Shown one piece after another: positions 18,299 to 28,154 of a stretch of DNA of 64,000 nt. The position numbers were made by a program, and so were the translations under genes. Source of the DNA: an uncultured Aquimarina sp. (GTDB taxonomy: Bacteria > Bacteroidota > Bacteroidia > Flavobacteriales > Flavobacteriaceae); NCBI GenBank assembly GCA_947497175.1, contig CANMFM010000006.1:62001-126000 (forward strand), given 5' to 3'. Under the pieces are notes generated by a model, which was not told the DNA's origin, ran no database searches, and saw nothing but the letters and a program-made list of their open reading frames with translations. Each line of letters begins with the position of its first letter. Position 1 is the stretch's first letter.

Positions 18299-19033
18299 CT
18301 ATAATCGTTGCCTGATTACTTCATATAAAAACACACCACAAGCAACAGATACATTAAGTGAACCAATGTCACCGTGCATTGGTAGTTTGGCCTGACGATC
18401 TACCAACTTTAAAACCGAACTGGATATACCTTTACCTTCACTACCCATAATGATCGCAGTAGGATTTTTTAAATTAACATCATAAATAAGATCTGAAGCT
18501 TTTTCTGTAGCTGCTATGACTTCAATGCCTGAACCTTGTAAGTAAAACATAGCATCTTTGATGTGATCAACTTTACATATAGGTATTTTAAATACGGCAC
18601 CAGCGGATGTTTTAACAGTATCTGCACTTACAGGAGCTCCGCCTTTTTTTTGTATGATAATACCGTGCACGCCTGTGCATTCTGCCGTTCTGATAATGGC
18701 TCCAAAATTACGAACATCTGATAGTTGATCTAAAATTATGAACAGTGGTGTTTCTCCAGATTCTATAACCTGCATCACAAGGTTCTCGAGGTTGTAAAAC
18801 TCGATAGGGGAGACAAAAGCAACGACACCCTGATGATTTTTGCGTGTAAGTCTATTTAGTTTTTCTACAGGAACATATGAGAATGAGATGTTTTCTCTTT
18901 TCAATACAACCATAAGCTCTCGCGCAAGGTCACCTTGTAATCCTTTTTGAACAAATAGCTTGTCTATACTTTTTCCAGAGGATATAGCTTCAATAACGGC
19001 TCTGATACCAAATATTTGAGATTCGTTTTTCAT
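18299..19033 (-). CDS. rlmB: 23S rRNA (guanosine-2'-O-)-methyltransferase RlmB
   Basis: A 244-residue SpoU/TrmH methyltransferase. The N-terminal substrate-binding domain begins FGIRAVIEAI. The SPOUT knot motifs are present: motif 1 LDQLSDVRNFGAIIRTAE, motif 2 IIMGSEGKGIS and motif 3 HGDIGSLNVSVACG. RlmB makes Gm2251 in the P-loop of 23S rRNA using S-adenosylmethionine. The closely related TrmH/YfiF group is an alternative, but length and N-terminal domain favour RlmB. The gene starts 28 bases after the terminator of the SusE-like gene upstream, so it needs its own promoter or read-through. Confidence 0.93.
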   Translation of the reverse strand: MKNESQIFGIRAVIEAISSGKSIDKLFVQKGLQGDLARELMVVLKRENISFSYVPVEKLNRLTRKNHQGVVAFVSPIEFYNLENLVMQVIESGETPLFIILDQLSDVRNFGAIIRTAECTGVHGIIIQKKGGAPVSADTVKTSAGAVFKIPICKVDHIKDAMFYLQGSGIEVIAATEKASDLIYDVNLKNPTAIIMGSEGKGISSSVLKLVDRQAKLPMHGDIGSLNVSVACGVFLYEVIRQRL

Positions 19034-19060
19034 GAATGATCACTGTTTATATTTATGAAT

Positions 19061-19092
19061 AAAAAGACCGCCTATGATAAGGCGGTCTTTTA
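19061..19092 (-). terminator. Terminator of the first (downstream) Sus-type operon
   Basis: An 11-base inverted repeat AAAAGACCGCC / GGCGGTCTTTT with an 8-base loop, followed by T residues on the minus strand, lies 21 bases after the SusE-like stop codon. It is T-rich on both sides and could work in both directions. Confidence 0.9.
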
Positions 19093-19112
19093 AAATTTAT
19101 AAAATATATAGA

Positions 19113-20117
19113 TTACTGTGCTTCTAAAGTTAAGAAATTTGGAATAAATCCTTCAGAATTAATAGTAATGTCTAGTTTACCTATACAAGTAAATATTAAA
19201 CCTTCAACAGAGGCGTAATCGGCCGGACCAAACTGAGTAAAATGTCTTTGTCCACTTTCTCCTCCATAAGTAACTTGAGAAGTTGCAGGATCAATATCAA
19301 GGATTAAATCAGCTCCACCATCAAGAGGTAATGCACCTCCAATAATAGTAATCTGATTTTCACCAGGTCCTAACACTACTTCTCTAGTAGCTCCTTGGTT
19401 TCCAAAAAATGCATCAAATCGGTGATTTGTTACATTAAGTGTACCAATTATCTCACTAAACTCAACAGATGGACATAGAATAATAAAGTTAAACTCATAT
19501 GCTGCTCTGTATCCAAGTTCATTGCCTATTTCATCAACGCTGTTATTTCCTCTAAGACGAAAGGTGGAACCGTCTTCAGTAGTTACGACCTGATCGTCTG
19601 GACCTACAGTAATTGGGTCATCATCAGCATCTAAATAAGTACCGTCATCTTGTAGAAATATTTCTACTAAACCTAAACCAGTTTCGGTTCCATATTCTAC
19701 ACCTGCTGCTGTAGTTGCTTTACCTGTGAAGAAAAACTGATCTCCAAAGCTAATTTCATCTACAGTGATGCCAAATAAATCGGCAATACTCTGAGCGTCA
19801 AAAGAAAAATCACGTGGAAAACTAGTAACCGTTGCAACATCAACAGTATCTGTACGTGTTCCACTTAAATCTGCATAAATCTTTAGATCATAAGAAGCAA
19901 CATTGTTGTTTCCGTCTAAAAGTCTAAAACTATAGGCTAAATCACTTACTTGTTCGAGACCTAAAGCCGTTGGAGGGTTTTCATCAAATCTTACAAAAGC
20001 GGCATCTTTCGTTATCGAATTGCCTATAAAATCTTTATCATCATCCTCACAAGACACTATCACGACAACAGATAACAATAGTGCAAAATAAGAGATATAT
20101 TTATTTGTTATTTTCAT
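19113..20117 (-). CDS. SusE-type outer-membrane lipoprotein
   Basis: A 334-residue lipoprotein with signal ending VSC (Cys23) followed by an acidic EDDDKDF stretch, a typical surface-export signal of Bacteroidota lipoproteins. The rest is predicted to be beta-rich with repeated acidic loops and no enzymatic motif. As third gene after a SusC and a SusD it occupies the SusE/F position, whose products bind substrate at the cell surface. It begins 16 bases after the SusD-like gene's stop and is followed by a strong terminator. It is distantly similar in layout to the protein encoded at 25326-26366. Confidence 0.75.
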   Translation of the reverse strand: MKITNKYISYFALLLSVVVIVSCEDDDKDFIGNSITKDAAFVRFDENPPTALGLEQVSDLAYSFRLLDGNNNVASYDLKIYADLSGTRTDTVDVATVTSFPRDFSFDAQSIADLFGITVDEISFGDQFFFTGKATTAAGVEYGTETGLGLVEIFLQDDGTYLDADDDPITVGPDDQVVTTEDGSTFRLRGNNSVDEIGNELGYRAAYEFNFIILCPSVEFSEIIGTLNVTNHRFDAFFGNQGATREVVLGPGENQITIIGGALPLDGGADLILDIDPATSQVTYGGESGQRHFTQFGPADYASVEGLIFTCIGKLDITINSEGFIPNFLTLEAQ

Positions 20118-20133
20118 CTTTATTATTTTTTTA

Positions 20134-21759
20134 TTAATCTAAATTATCTGGATTTGTATCCCAGAATGTTCTTACATCGATCGTTTTTTGATTAATGCTA
20201 GGGTTAGAATTTACCTCAGCAGCTGGATACATAAACGTTCTTGGGAACAATCCAGGTACAGTAACATGATTAGATAAGTCACTAGGATAACTTGTTCTTC
20301 TGTAGTTGTTCCATGCTTCATAACCATTACCCCAAAGTGCAAGATAGTATTCTTTCATAATAACATCTAATCGCTCTTCGTTAGAAGTAGCTGCGTCATA
20401 CTGACCTTCAACAAAAGTAACGTAAGCAGCTACATCAGCATCTGTCATTGCAAAGGCTGCAGGTACTTGACCTGGACTAAAGTTTCTCACCTTTTCAAAA
20501 GAATCTCCAACAGCTTCTAAAAATAAAGCTTTAGGGTCTCCAGTTGTTCCACTCATAAGAGCAGACTCAGCTTGCAAGAATTTACTGTAAGATGATAGCA
20601 TGAATGGAAATATTCCAGCTCCACCAGCACCAGCTCCAGCAGCAGCTGCAACAAATTGGTCACTATCAAAGGCACCACCAACAGGATATAATCCATAGGT
20701 TGTTCTTTCTTGATTATCTGGTGGCACACCTAAACGACCTCCATGATCTCTTCCGATATAGCCATCACGTAAATAACAAAAATTGAAACCCGGAAGTCCT
20801 TCACACGGAAGGTCATCTCCCGTTGGATCTTCATTGGTTTGTCTGTAAAAATAATAGCGTAATCTTGGATCCGGAAACCCTTTTGCATCAAGAAACTGAT
20901 CCATATAGTAATTGTTCATGTAGTCTCCTGTACCATCAGCATCATAACTAACCGCATAATATGGGTGTCTGCTATCAGTCGGGCTACTCACACTAGAGTA
21001 TTGAAATTGGAAATCTTCGTCAGCTGAATCTATTATTCCTGCTGATAAAAGCGCATTAATTTCAGATGAGAAATCACCGATTAATCGCATTTGATTATAC
21101 ATCTTAAACTTTAACGTTCTTGCTAAAGTTATCCACTTAGCTCTGTCTCCACCATAGAAGAGGTCAGTTTGTGGCATTATTGAGTCTGGAGAGCCAATAT
21201 TAGCAATGGCTTCATCAAGAAGCTCTAACATCGCATTATAAATCAATTGACCACTGTCAACTCTTGGACTAGGAAAATCAGCTGCATTTGATGCTTCAGT
21301 GAATGGTACATCACCCCATGTGTCTACAAGGGCCACATAACTATACGCTTTAATAATCTTAGCCGTACCAGCAAGTCCTAATAATTGTCTTGATTCTGCT
21401 ATAGGCAATAAGGTTTCAATATCCTTAAGGGTTTCTCTATAAAAAGAGGTCCATAAATTTGTATTGATATTTCCGGCAGTCAAAGAGAATGGGCCTGCAT
21501 ACGGTCCAAACAAATGCTGCATTCTCATGGTCTCTGATGCTCTTACATTAAGCCCATCTTCATTACCTTCGTTAAAAGCAAAAGCGTTAGCGAATTGTAA
21601 TTGCGCATTATTAAAGAGTAAATTGGGATCAGCACTGTCAGTTGTTATCCTACTAGGATCATTTGTAAGATCCAGATCAGTAGTCTCACAACCTGTGACA
21701 ACAATAATAAGTAGCAGTGAAGCTAAAATTATATTGAATCTGTTTTTTATGTTTTTCAT
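20134..21759 (-). CDS. SusD/RagB-type nutrient-binding lipoprotein (SusD-like_2 group)
   Basis: A 541-residue lipoprotein with Cys24 after IIVVTG. It has the helical TPR-like layout of SusD with NLWTSFYRETLKDIE, KIIKAYSYVALVDTWGDVPF (the W-G-D-x-P signature), DRAKWITLARTLKFKMY and ALWGNGYEAWNNYRRT near the C-terminus. SusD proteins lid the SusC barrel and capture glycan or peptide ligands. It follows susC after 19 bases and precedes the SusE-type gene. The ligand is not deducible, and no hydrolase genes lie nearby. Confidence 0.94.
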   Translation of the reverse strand: MKNIKNRFNIILASLLLIIVVTGCETTDLDLTNDPSRITTDSADPNLLFNNAQLQFANAFAFNEGNEDGLNVRASETMRMQHLFGPYAGPFSLTAGNINTNLWTSFYRETLKDIETLLPIAESRQLLGLAGTAKIIKAYSYVALVDTWGDVPFTEASNAADFPSPRVDSGQLIYNAMLELLDEAIANIGSPDSIMPQTDLFYGGDRAKWITLARTLKFKMYNQMRLIGDFSSEINALLSAGIIDSADEDFQFQYSSVSSPTDSRHPYYAVSYDADGTGDYMNNYYMDQFLDAKGFPDPRLRYYFYRQTNEDPTGDDLPCEGLPGFNFCYLRDGYIGRDHGGRLGVPPDNQERTTYGLYPVGGAFDSDQFVAAAAGAGAGGAGIFPFMLSSYSKFLQAESALMSGTTGDPKALFLEAVGDSFEKVRNFSPGQVPAAFAMTDADVAAYVTFVEGQYDAATSNEERLDVIMKEYYLALWGNGYEAWNNYRRTSYPSDLSNHVTVPGLFPRTFMYPAAEVNSNPSINQKTIDVRTFWDTNPDNLD

Positions 21760-21778
21760 TTCTATTTTTTTAAGTATT

Positions 21779-24700
21779 TTAAAAAGAAGCTTTTAAGCTA
21801 AATCCATATTTCTTAGACGATGGAGCAGTTTGTAAATCTAAACCTAAACCGTTACCTACACCAGTACTAATTACTTCTGGATCGAAATTAGTTCCATCTG
21901 GAACATTTGGAGCCCAATACCATAAGTTTTGACCTAATAAGCTTAATGAAAGCGATCCGAAAGGCGTATTGTCTAAGAATTTCTTAGGTAAAGCGTATGT
22001 TAAAGAAACTTCTCTTAATCTCCAGATAGATCCATCATAAATTTGTTGTCCTGAAGGATCAATTAGGTTTAAGAAATATACTTCGTTAGCTCCTAACTGA
22101 ATATTGTTAGGGATTTTGTTACCCTGAGCATCTAAAAGTGGATTACCTGATCCAGGATCAGCTAAAACTCCAGGAACAATAAAAGTTCCTTCTCTATCTT
22201 CAGTGTCGGTAGTAACCCCTCTTCTTAATAAGTTAGTAATGGTAGTACCATAAAAATCACCTCCGTGAGTGTATTCTACTTGAGCCATAAGGCTAAATCC
22301 TTTATAAGAGAACGTATTGATAGAAGTTGCTCTCCAGTCTGGATTTGGATCTCCAATGATTTGATCATCTAAACCTAAATCACCACTAGCAATAATTGTT
22401 CCGTCATTTGGATCAATTAATAAGTTACCTTCATTGTCTCTTACTGCATAGCTTCCTCGTAACACCCCTAATGGCTGTCCTTCTATTGCAAAGTTACCTA
22501 TGTTAGAAAAACCAGCAATATTTACTTCTTCACCACCTGGTAAGTCAACCACTGTACTTTCTGCAGCTGTGAAATTAAAATTAGAAACCCACTGGAATCC
22601 ATCATCATTTGATTTAACTGGAGTAATTTCTAAATCTACCTCAATACCTTCGGTTTCAATCTTACTTGCATTAATTAACTGAAATATATTTCCTGAAGAA
22701 GGACCTATATTTTTTGTTAAGATCTGATCTTTTGAATCTCTTTTGTAAACACTAACTTCAAGATTTACTCTATTGTTTACTAGGTTTGTTTCTATACCTG
22801 CTTCAAATTCTCTGTGCAATTCTGCTTTTAGATCAGGATTAGGAGCTGTATTCAGGTTTGAATTGGTATTTACACTTACACCATCTCCTATGAACTGAGC
22901 GGTCCCTAAAGAAAGTGCTGCTCTTGTGTTATATGGTGTAGGGAAACCTGCAGAAGTTCCATATCCAAATCTTAACTTCATGAAATTTAAGATGTCAGAT
23001 TTTAAACTTGGGAATGCAGATGTTGGTACAAATGCAACAGATGTACTTGGATAAAACAGCGAGCGGTTGTCCTGCTCAACTGTAGAAGTCCAGTCATTTC
23101 TAGCTGCAAAAGTAACGTATAACATACTGTCATAGTCAAATTCTAACTGACCATATAAACCAAGAGTATTTTCTTCTTGTATACGACTTAATCTACTTCC
23201 AAAAGGATCTTGATTACTTTGTGTTTCATAGTTTGAATGATCAATAAAATCAAAAACTACTTGCCCTTGGCTAAACACACCAAATTTCTCATACGTTTCA
23301 GAATTAGCATTAAATCCTAATGTACCGTTTAATCCTATTTTTTCGGTCAAAGAAATATTCTTTAAATAAAATAATAAACTATGATCCCAAATAGTATTCA
23401 CTGCAGAAGTTGACTTTAAAAAACCTTGCTCAGCTTCTATACGTCCAACACCACCTCTATTCACATAAAACTCTTGTTTTTCAGTATAAGTATCTAAACC
23501 TACTCTATAGGTTAATGCAAAGTTTTCGTTGAAATCATATGTCGCATTAATATTGTTATAAAAACGGTCAACATCGATAGTCTCCTTAGAATTTGCTACT
23601 AACCAAAGTGGGTTATTTTGGTCACCTCTATAATATACATTTCCTCCTGTAACAGGATCTTGAAAAGGTAGTCCGTTAAGATCTAAGTTTCTTGGTATAA
23701 ATAAAGTTCTTGTGAATATAGAAAAGTTTCCAGTACCTGCACTTGCTGCAACCGGAGGAGTAGAGAATTCACTTGTTGCAAAGTTCATAGAACCAGAAAC
23801 AGTAAATTTGTTACTTAACTTTGCAGATCCACCAACACCAAAGTTTGTTCTTGTAATGTTATTTCCAGGAACGTAACCATCTTCATCCGTATGTCCAAAA
23901 TTAATATTGTAGGCTACGTTTTCTGAGCTTTTAGATACATTTAAAGAAGTAGTATATCCATACCCTTGTCTAAAAAAGTCTTCTACGTTATCTTCAACGG
24001 CTTCATAACGTTGAAAAACTCCTTGAAATTGAGGAACTATATTGGCCAAACGAGCTTGGTTGTAGTGAGCAGGAACGGTAATATTTCTATCGAATCTTGC
24101 TCCCCAGTTTCCAACAAATCCAACATTTTCTGTTTGATTTGCTCCTTGACCATAAGTATTTTGATAATCTGGTAATTGTGCAATTTCATTAACAAAAACA
24201 GACTGATTAAAAGTAACTTCGAAACCTTTGTTAACAAGGCCAGTAGATCCCGTTTTTGTAGTAATAAGAATTACTCCGTTTCTACCTGCGTCACCGTACA
24301 GTACGGTTGCACTTAATCCTTTTAATACGTTAACATTAGTAATACTGTTTGGATCGATATCTAAGAATCTACTCGATGCGGAAACAGATCCATTACCAGT
24401 TGTAACATTACTTTCTGCATTTGTACTTGTGTTGAAAGGAATACCGTTAACTACGAATAAAGGCTGATTGTCTCCTGTGATAGAAACATTTCCTCTAATT
24501 CTAATATTAGTACCACTACCAGCAACACCACCTGATTGCACAACGTTTACCCCTGATACTTTACCTGTAAGTACCCTAGCAATATCTGCTTCAGGTCTAC
24601 TTTCGATTGCATCAGTTTTAAGTGTGCTAACGGCATATCCCAGAGCTTTCTTTTGTCTCGATATACCTTGTGCTGTAACTATCACTTCCTCTAATTCGGA

Positions 24701-24997
24701 AGCAGAAGCTTCTAGCTGAATATTTATGTTGTCATCATCTGCAACAACAACTTCTTTTGTTGTAAATCCTACATAACTATAAGTAAGCACAGCTCCTCGA
24801 TTTACATTAATGGTATAATTACCATCAAAATCGGTCTGTGTACCTGTTGCAGTACCTTTTACAACGATATTTACTCCGGGTAATGGTAGTCCGCTATTGT
24901 CGGATACATTACCAGAGATCGTTTTTTCTTGTGCAAACGATAGTTGCACTACAAACGCCAGAATTAGCGTTAGAATTCCACTAAACTTTGTTCTCAT
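21779..24997 (-). CDS. SusC/RagA-type TonB-dependent outer-membrane transporter
   Basis: A 1072-residue protein. The signal peptide (1-22) is followed by a carboxypeptidase-regulatory-like domain (NVSDNSGLPLPGVNIVVKG, about 28-110), a TonB-box-like EEVIVTAQG, a plug domain (about 115-235, with VLYGDAGRNGVILITTK) and a 22-strand barrel ending in aromatic GFSLKASF. It imports large nutrients with energy from TonB. It is the first gene of a three-gene operon and a clear paralogue of the 28155-31421 gene. The 10-base sequence TGGCTAATTC lies 15 bases before the ATG, exactly as in the paralogue. Confidence 0.96.
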   Translation of the reverse strand: MRTKFSGILTLILAFVVQLSFAQEKTISGNVSDNSGLPLPGVNIVVKGTATGTQTDFDGNYTINVNRGAVLTYSYVGFTTKEVVVADDDNINIQLEASASELEEVIVTAQGISRQKKALGYAVSTLKTDAIESRPEADIARVLTGKVSGVNVVQSGGVAGSGTNIRIRGNVSITGDNQPLFVVNGIPFNTSTNAESNVTTGNGSVSASSRFLDIDPNSITNVNVLKGLSATVLYGDAGRNGVILITTKTGSTGLVNKGFEVTFNQSVFVNEIAQLPDYQNTYGQGANQTENVGFVGNWGARFDRNITVPAHYNQARLANIVPQFQGVFQRYEAVEDNVEDFFRQGYGYTTSLNVSKSSENVAYNINFGHTDEDGYVPGNNITRTNFGVGGSAKLSNKFTVSGSMNFATSEFSTPPVAASAGTGNFSIFTRTLFIPRNLDLNGLPFQDPVTGGNVYYRGDQNNPLWLVANSKETIDVDRFYNNINATYDFNENFALTYRVGLDTYTEKQEFYVNRGGVGRIEAEQGFLKSTSAVNTIWDHSLLFYLKNISLTEKIGLNGTLGFNANSETYEKFGVFSQGQVVFDFIDHSNYETQSNQDPFGSRLSRIQEENTLGLYGQLEFDYDSMLYVTFAARNDWTSTVEQDNRSLFYPSTSVAFVPTSAFPSLKSDILNFMKLRFGYGTSAGFPTPYNTRAALSLGTAQFIGDGVSVNTNSNLNTAPNPDLKAELHREFEAGIETNLVNNRVNLEVSVYKRDSKDQILTKNIGPSSGNIFQLINASKIETEGIEVDLEITPVKSNDDGFQWVSNFNFTAAESTVVDLPGGEEVNIAGFSNIGNFAIEGQPLGVLRGSYAVRDNEGNLLIDPNDGTIIASGDLGLDDQIIGDPNPDWRATSINTFSYKGFSLMAQVEYTHGGDFYGTTITNLLRRGVTTDTEDREGTFIVPGVLADPGSGNPLLDAQGNKIPNNIQLGANEVYFLNLIDPSGQQIYDGSIWRLREVSLTYALPKKFLDNTPFGSLSLSLLGQNLWYWAPNVPDGTNFDPEVISTGVGNGLGLDLQTAPSSKKYGFSLKASF

Positions 24998-25325
24998 TTT
25001 ATAGATTTATTTGAATTAGCCAATGCCAAAAATGATAATAAAATCTTAATAAACCAATTTTTTAGTATTAAAATTTAAATTATGCTTCACGTTGTATGCT
25101 CAGTAAATAGAAGAGTTGTGTTAATCTTAATGAATATGGTGAAATAAAATTTAAGACTTCCTTTGCAATTGTTGTGATGTCATAATCTATAATGTTTGTG
25201 TCTTTTTTGCTCTTAAGGTTTTTGAAATTCAATAGGTTATCCAGCGATGTTGTTTTTGATCATGCAAAAAGGCTCCTTAATAGTAAGAAGCCTTTGGTTT
25301 AATTTAAAATAATGTTTTGTAGTTT
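24998..25325. other. 328-base gap between the two Sus-type operons
   Basis: This region holds the terminator of the upstream operon (25266-25296) and must hold the promoter of the downstream susC-type gene. On the minus strand I found no good TTTG-N19-TAnnTTTG match. The TGGCTAATTC element shared with the other operon lies at 25013-25022. Confidence 0.45.
25266..25296 (-). terminator. Terminator of the second (upstream) Sus-type operon
   Basis: On the minus strand a GGCTTCTT / AAGGAGCC stem with one mismatch and a short loop is followed by TTTTTGC, 30 bases after the lipoprotein gene's stop codon. Confidence 0.8.
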
Positions 25326-26366
25326 TTATCTTTGAAGAAGCATCGGCCAATCTTTTCCATCAGGTCTGGTTATGGTAACCGTTCCCTGGTCGCCTTTAGA
25401 ATTTCCAAATTCTATGGTCATCTCTGATCCAGAAGTTGCTGTAATAGTGTATACATAAGAGAATTCATCTTCTTTACCAGTATTTGCCTCTACGGTTTCT
25501 ATTTTTCCTTCAGCAACTAAATTTGTGCAATCCCAAACCACAAGAATGTCATCAAATGTGATTTTAGAAAAAACATCAACATAGCAGCTGTCAAATTGTC
25601 CAAAGCTTATGTCTGAGGTGGTGTATTCTCCAGGTGTATCTGTATCTTCCCAAATTACTTCTCCGGTTAATGGGGCAGCTGGGCAGTTACTTGTCTCTCC
25701 CGGAGCGGATATTAATCTAGTAATTTCATAAGAATATGTTCCTGCAAGGCTTTCTGTGATTGAACATCCAATAGTTGTTCTATAGGTATAGGGGGAAGAA
25801 AAATAAGATCCTCCAGATACATTACCACTTGCGTCATCTACAGAGAAGGATCTTCCGTCTGTAAGTTTAAGTACAAATCTTAATGCGAAATCATCTTTAC
25901 CTTCAATTTTACTTTCATCAACTCCAGTAAAAGAAACCAATTCTTCTGCAGTAAAAGTAATCGTCGAAGTTGGAACCCCTCTTTCTCCGGTTCCAAAATC
26001 TGCTGCAGTTAATGTTCTAATTAGTCCTTCTTCTGTAGAAAGGTTGTCATCCTCGTCGTTAACAACGTTGTCACCATTGGTATCTACTCTCGTATTTTCG
26101 ACAAATCGGGCATAGATTTCTACTTCGCTTAACAGTTCTCCATTGCTGGCATCTTGTTCTTCTAAAATAATGGTGTAATCAGAGCCAGTTTCGAATCTTG
26201 TTGTTATGTCATTATATACGAGGTTATTGTCAATGTCTATGGTGCGCAATATTGCACCATTAGTAACACCATCGAGTACTTGATCTACAGTTTTATCATC
26301 GCTGCTACACCCAAATAGAATAATGGAAGCCAGCAATGTGCTATAGTATTTAGATATTTTTTTCAT
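25326..26366 (-). CDS. SusE-position lipoprotein, paralogous operon
   Basis: A 346-residue lipoprotein with Cys20 after IILFG, then SSDDKTVD. The N-terminal 200 residues resemble the other SusE-type protein in having an 'IRTIDIDNN' type strand followed by acidic loops. The C-terminal part has four cysteines (GCSITES, SNCPAAP, DSCYVDV and WDCTNL) that could form disulfides. It is the last gene of the upstream Sus-type operon, 48 bases after the SusD-like gene. No enzyme motif is visible; a surface ligand-binding role is inferred from position. Confidence 0.72.
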   Translation of the reverse strand: MKKISKYYSTLLASIILFGCSSDDKTVDQVLDGVTNGAILRTIDIDNNLVYNDITTRFETGSDYTIILEEQDASNGELLSEVEIYARFVENTRVDTNGDNVVNDEDDNLSTEEGLIRTLTAADFGTGERGVPTSTITFTAEELVSFTGVDESKIEGKDDFALRFVLKLTDGRSFSVDDASGNVSGGSYFSSPYTYRTTIGCSITESLAGTYSYEITRLISAPGETSNCPAAPLTGEVIWEDTDTPGEYTTSDISFGQFDSCYVDVFSKITFDDILVVWDCTNLVAEGKIETVEANTGKEDEFSYVYTITATSGSEMTIEFGNSKGDQGTVTITRPDGKDWPMLLQR

Positions 26367-26414
26367 GTTCTTTAATTTTTGTTTTAAACCATAAGTTTTA
26401 AATAAAGCTAACCA

Positions 26415-28142
26415 TTAATTCGCAATTGGGAATGCTGGTGAATCAGGGTTGTTGTCCCAAAAAACTTTTTGAGTCACATTTGGTTTAGGGTCTACAGATG
26501 AGTTGTTTGTTGTTAAATCTGCTGGATATGGAAAAGATCGTATAAAATTTCCAGTTGCAGGAAACGGCTCAATGTTAGGTTGTAATGTGGTAGGGAAACC
26601 GGTTCTTCTGTAGAAGTTATAGGCATCAACTCCGTTACCAAATAAAGCAACCCAATATTGTTCTGCAATCACGTTCATTTTTGCATCCATGGTTATAGCT
26701 GCGTCAAAATTTGTAAGTTGACTTAATACAAAAGCATCAATAGCTGCCGGGTTTGGTTCAAAACTGAAATTTGCTGAGGCGTCTAGAGGTCCAAATGTTA
26801 TTGCTTTAGCAATCGATTTTGTAAGACCATTGTTTAATGATGTTCTGGCGGCAGTAGTGTTCATTTCTTCCATTGCTACTTCTGCAATCATAAAATCTAC
26901 CCATGAAGATAAAAGTACGGGAGTGATTCCTGCTCCTTGTCCGCCATCTCCCTGAGATGTTCCTTCAAAACTACTATCGTCAAAACGTCCTCCGGCCGGA
27001 TATACTCCAAAGGTGGTTCTCAAAAATCCATCTGGCGGAATTCCATCGTCATCACCATGATCACGCCCCCAATATCCATTGTTTAGATAGCAAAATGTAA
27101 ATCCGCCATCTATATAATGTTGTGGAGGACTTTCTAAGGAGCAGTTTAGTGTTTCTTCATTTGGAGCAGCTTCGGCACCAGGCACTACATTGGTTTGTCT
27201 GTAAAAATAGTATCTTATTCTGGGGTCATCAGATTCTGACATTAAATTCATTAACCAATTCGACATATACTCGTCAGCTCCATCTGCTTCATAATTGTTG
27301 GCATATCTTGGATGACGATTATCAGGTTGAATAGCATTGGTTCCCCATGAAAATTGAAAATCTTCACTTGCATTTTGAATATAGTTGCCATCGGTCACAA
27401 TTTCATTAAAGCTGGTAATTGCTTCATTGTCAACTAATCTTCTTTGTAAGTAAATCTTCATTTTAAGGGTATTCGCTGCTTTAATCCATTTATCCCAGTC
27501 TTGTCTGTAGAAAAGATCGAGTTGTGGCTCAGCTGATGAATCTTTATCGAAATTTACAATAGCATCGTCTAAAAGTGATAAGGCTGCTTCATAGACAGAA
27601 GCTCCGTCATCGACAGCTGGATTTAGATTATCACTTCCTCGTAATGCTTCACTATACGGTACATCTCCAAAAAAATCTACTAATGTAACGATGATGTAAG
27701 CTTCTAACACTTGCGCCATAGCGAGATGTTGGTATAATTCATTTTCTATGGCAAGAGGTTCTAATGCTCTTACATCGGCAAGAATACCACTAAAGGTTTG
27801 ATTATGTAGATTTTGATCTTCAAAGACTTCACCGGTAGATTGGTATGATCCACTCCAAACATCGTTAAAATCGGTTGGGGCATATACGTTCTGATAATCT
27901 CTACCATTCATATTATCTATTCGGGTAACCTGAGCCGCAATGGCTCCAAATCGCTCTACTGTTTTTCCGAAATCAACCTGAATAGAATTCAGAAATAAAT
28001 CGGGATTAGATTGATCCCTGCCTAATTGGTTAGGGTTGTCAGCAAGATCGAGTTCTGTGGTTTCGCATGATGTGAATAACAATCCTAGGCTAAGGATAGT
28101 AATCACGGAAATTTTATGTGATATTAATTTTATAATTTTCAT
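26415..28142 (-). CDS. SusD/RagB-type nutrient-binding lipoprotein, second copy
   Basis: A 575-residue lipoprotein with Cys26 after LLFTS. It shares with the 20134-21759 protein the ELDLADNPNQ start, the LVDFFGDVPYSEAL signature, the DKWIKAANTLKMKIYLQRR helix, the FYRQTN segment, the GRDHG motif and the C-terminal ALFGNGVDAYNFYRRT segment. The level of similarity indicates an old duplication rather than a recent one. It follows its susC after 12 bases. The ligand is unknown. Confidence 0.94.
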   Translation of the reverse strand: MKIIKLISHKISVITILSLGLLFTSCETTELDLADNPNQLGRDQSNPDLFLNSIQVDFGKTVERFGAIAAQVTRIDNMNGRDYQNVYAPTDFNDVWSGSYQSTGEVFEDQNLHNQTFSGILADVRALEPLAIENELYQHLAMAQVLEAYIIVTLVDFFGDVPYSEALRGSDNLNPAVDDGASVYEAALSLLDDAIVNFDKDSSAEPQLDLFYRQDWDKWIKAANTLKMKIYLQRRLVDNEAITSFNEIVTDGNYIQNASEDFQFSWGTNAIQPDNRHPRYANNYEADGADEYMSNWLMNLMSESDDPRIRYYFYRQTNVVPGAEAAPNEETLNCSLESPPQHYIDGGFTFCYLNNGYWGRDHGDDDGIPPDGFLRTTFGVYPAGGRFDDSSFEGTSQGDGGQGAGITPVLLSSWVDFMIAEVAMEEMNTTAARTSLNNGLTKSIAKAITFGPLDASANFSFEPNPAAIDAFVLSQLTNFDAAITMDAKMNVIAEQYWVALFGNGVDAYNFYRRTGFPTTLQPNIEPFPATGNFIRSFPYPADLTTNNSSVDPKPNVTQKVFWDNNPDSPAFPIAN

Positions 28143-28154
28143 GATTTAATTTTT

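Noticed and set aside
24228..24719. Plus-strand open frames opposite the susC-type gene
   Set aside because: They are complements of the conserved plug domain; the same pattern occurs opposite the paralogous gene, as expected from shared codon composition.
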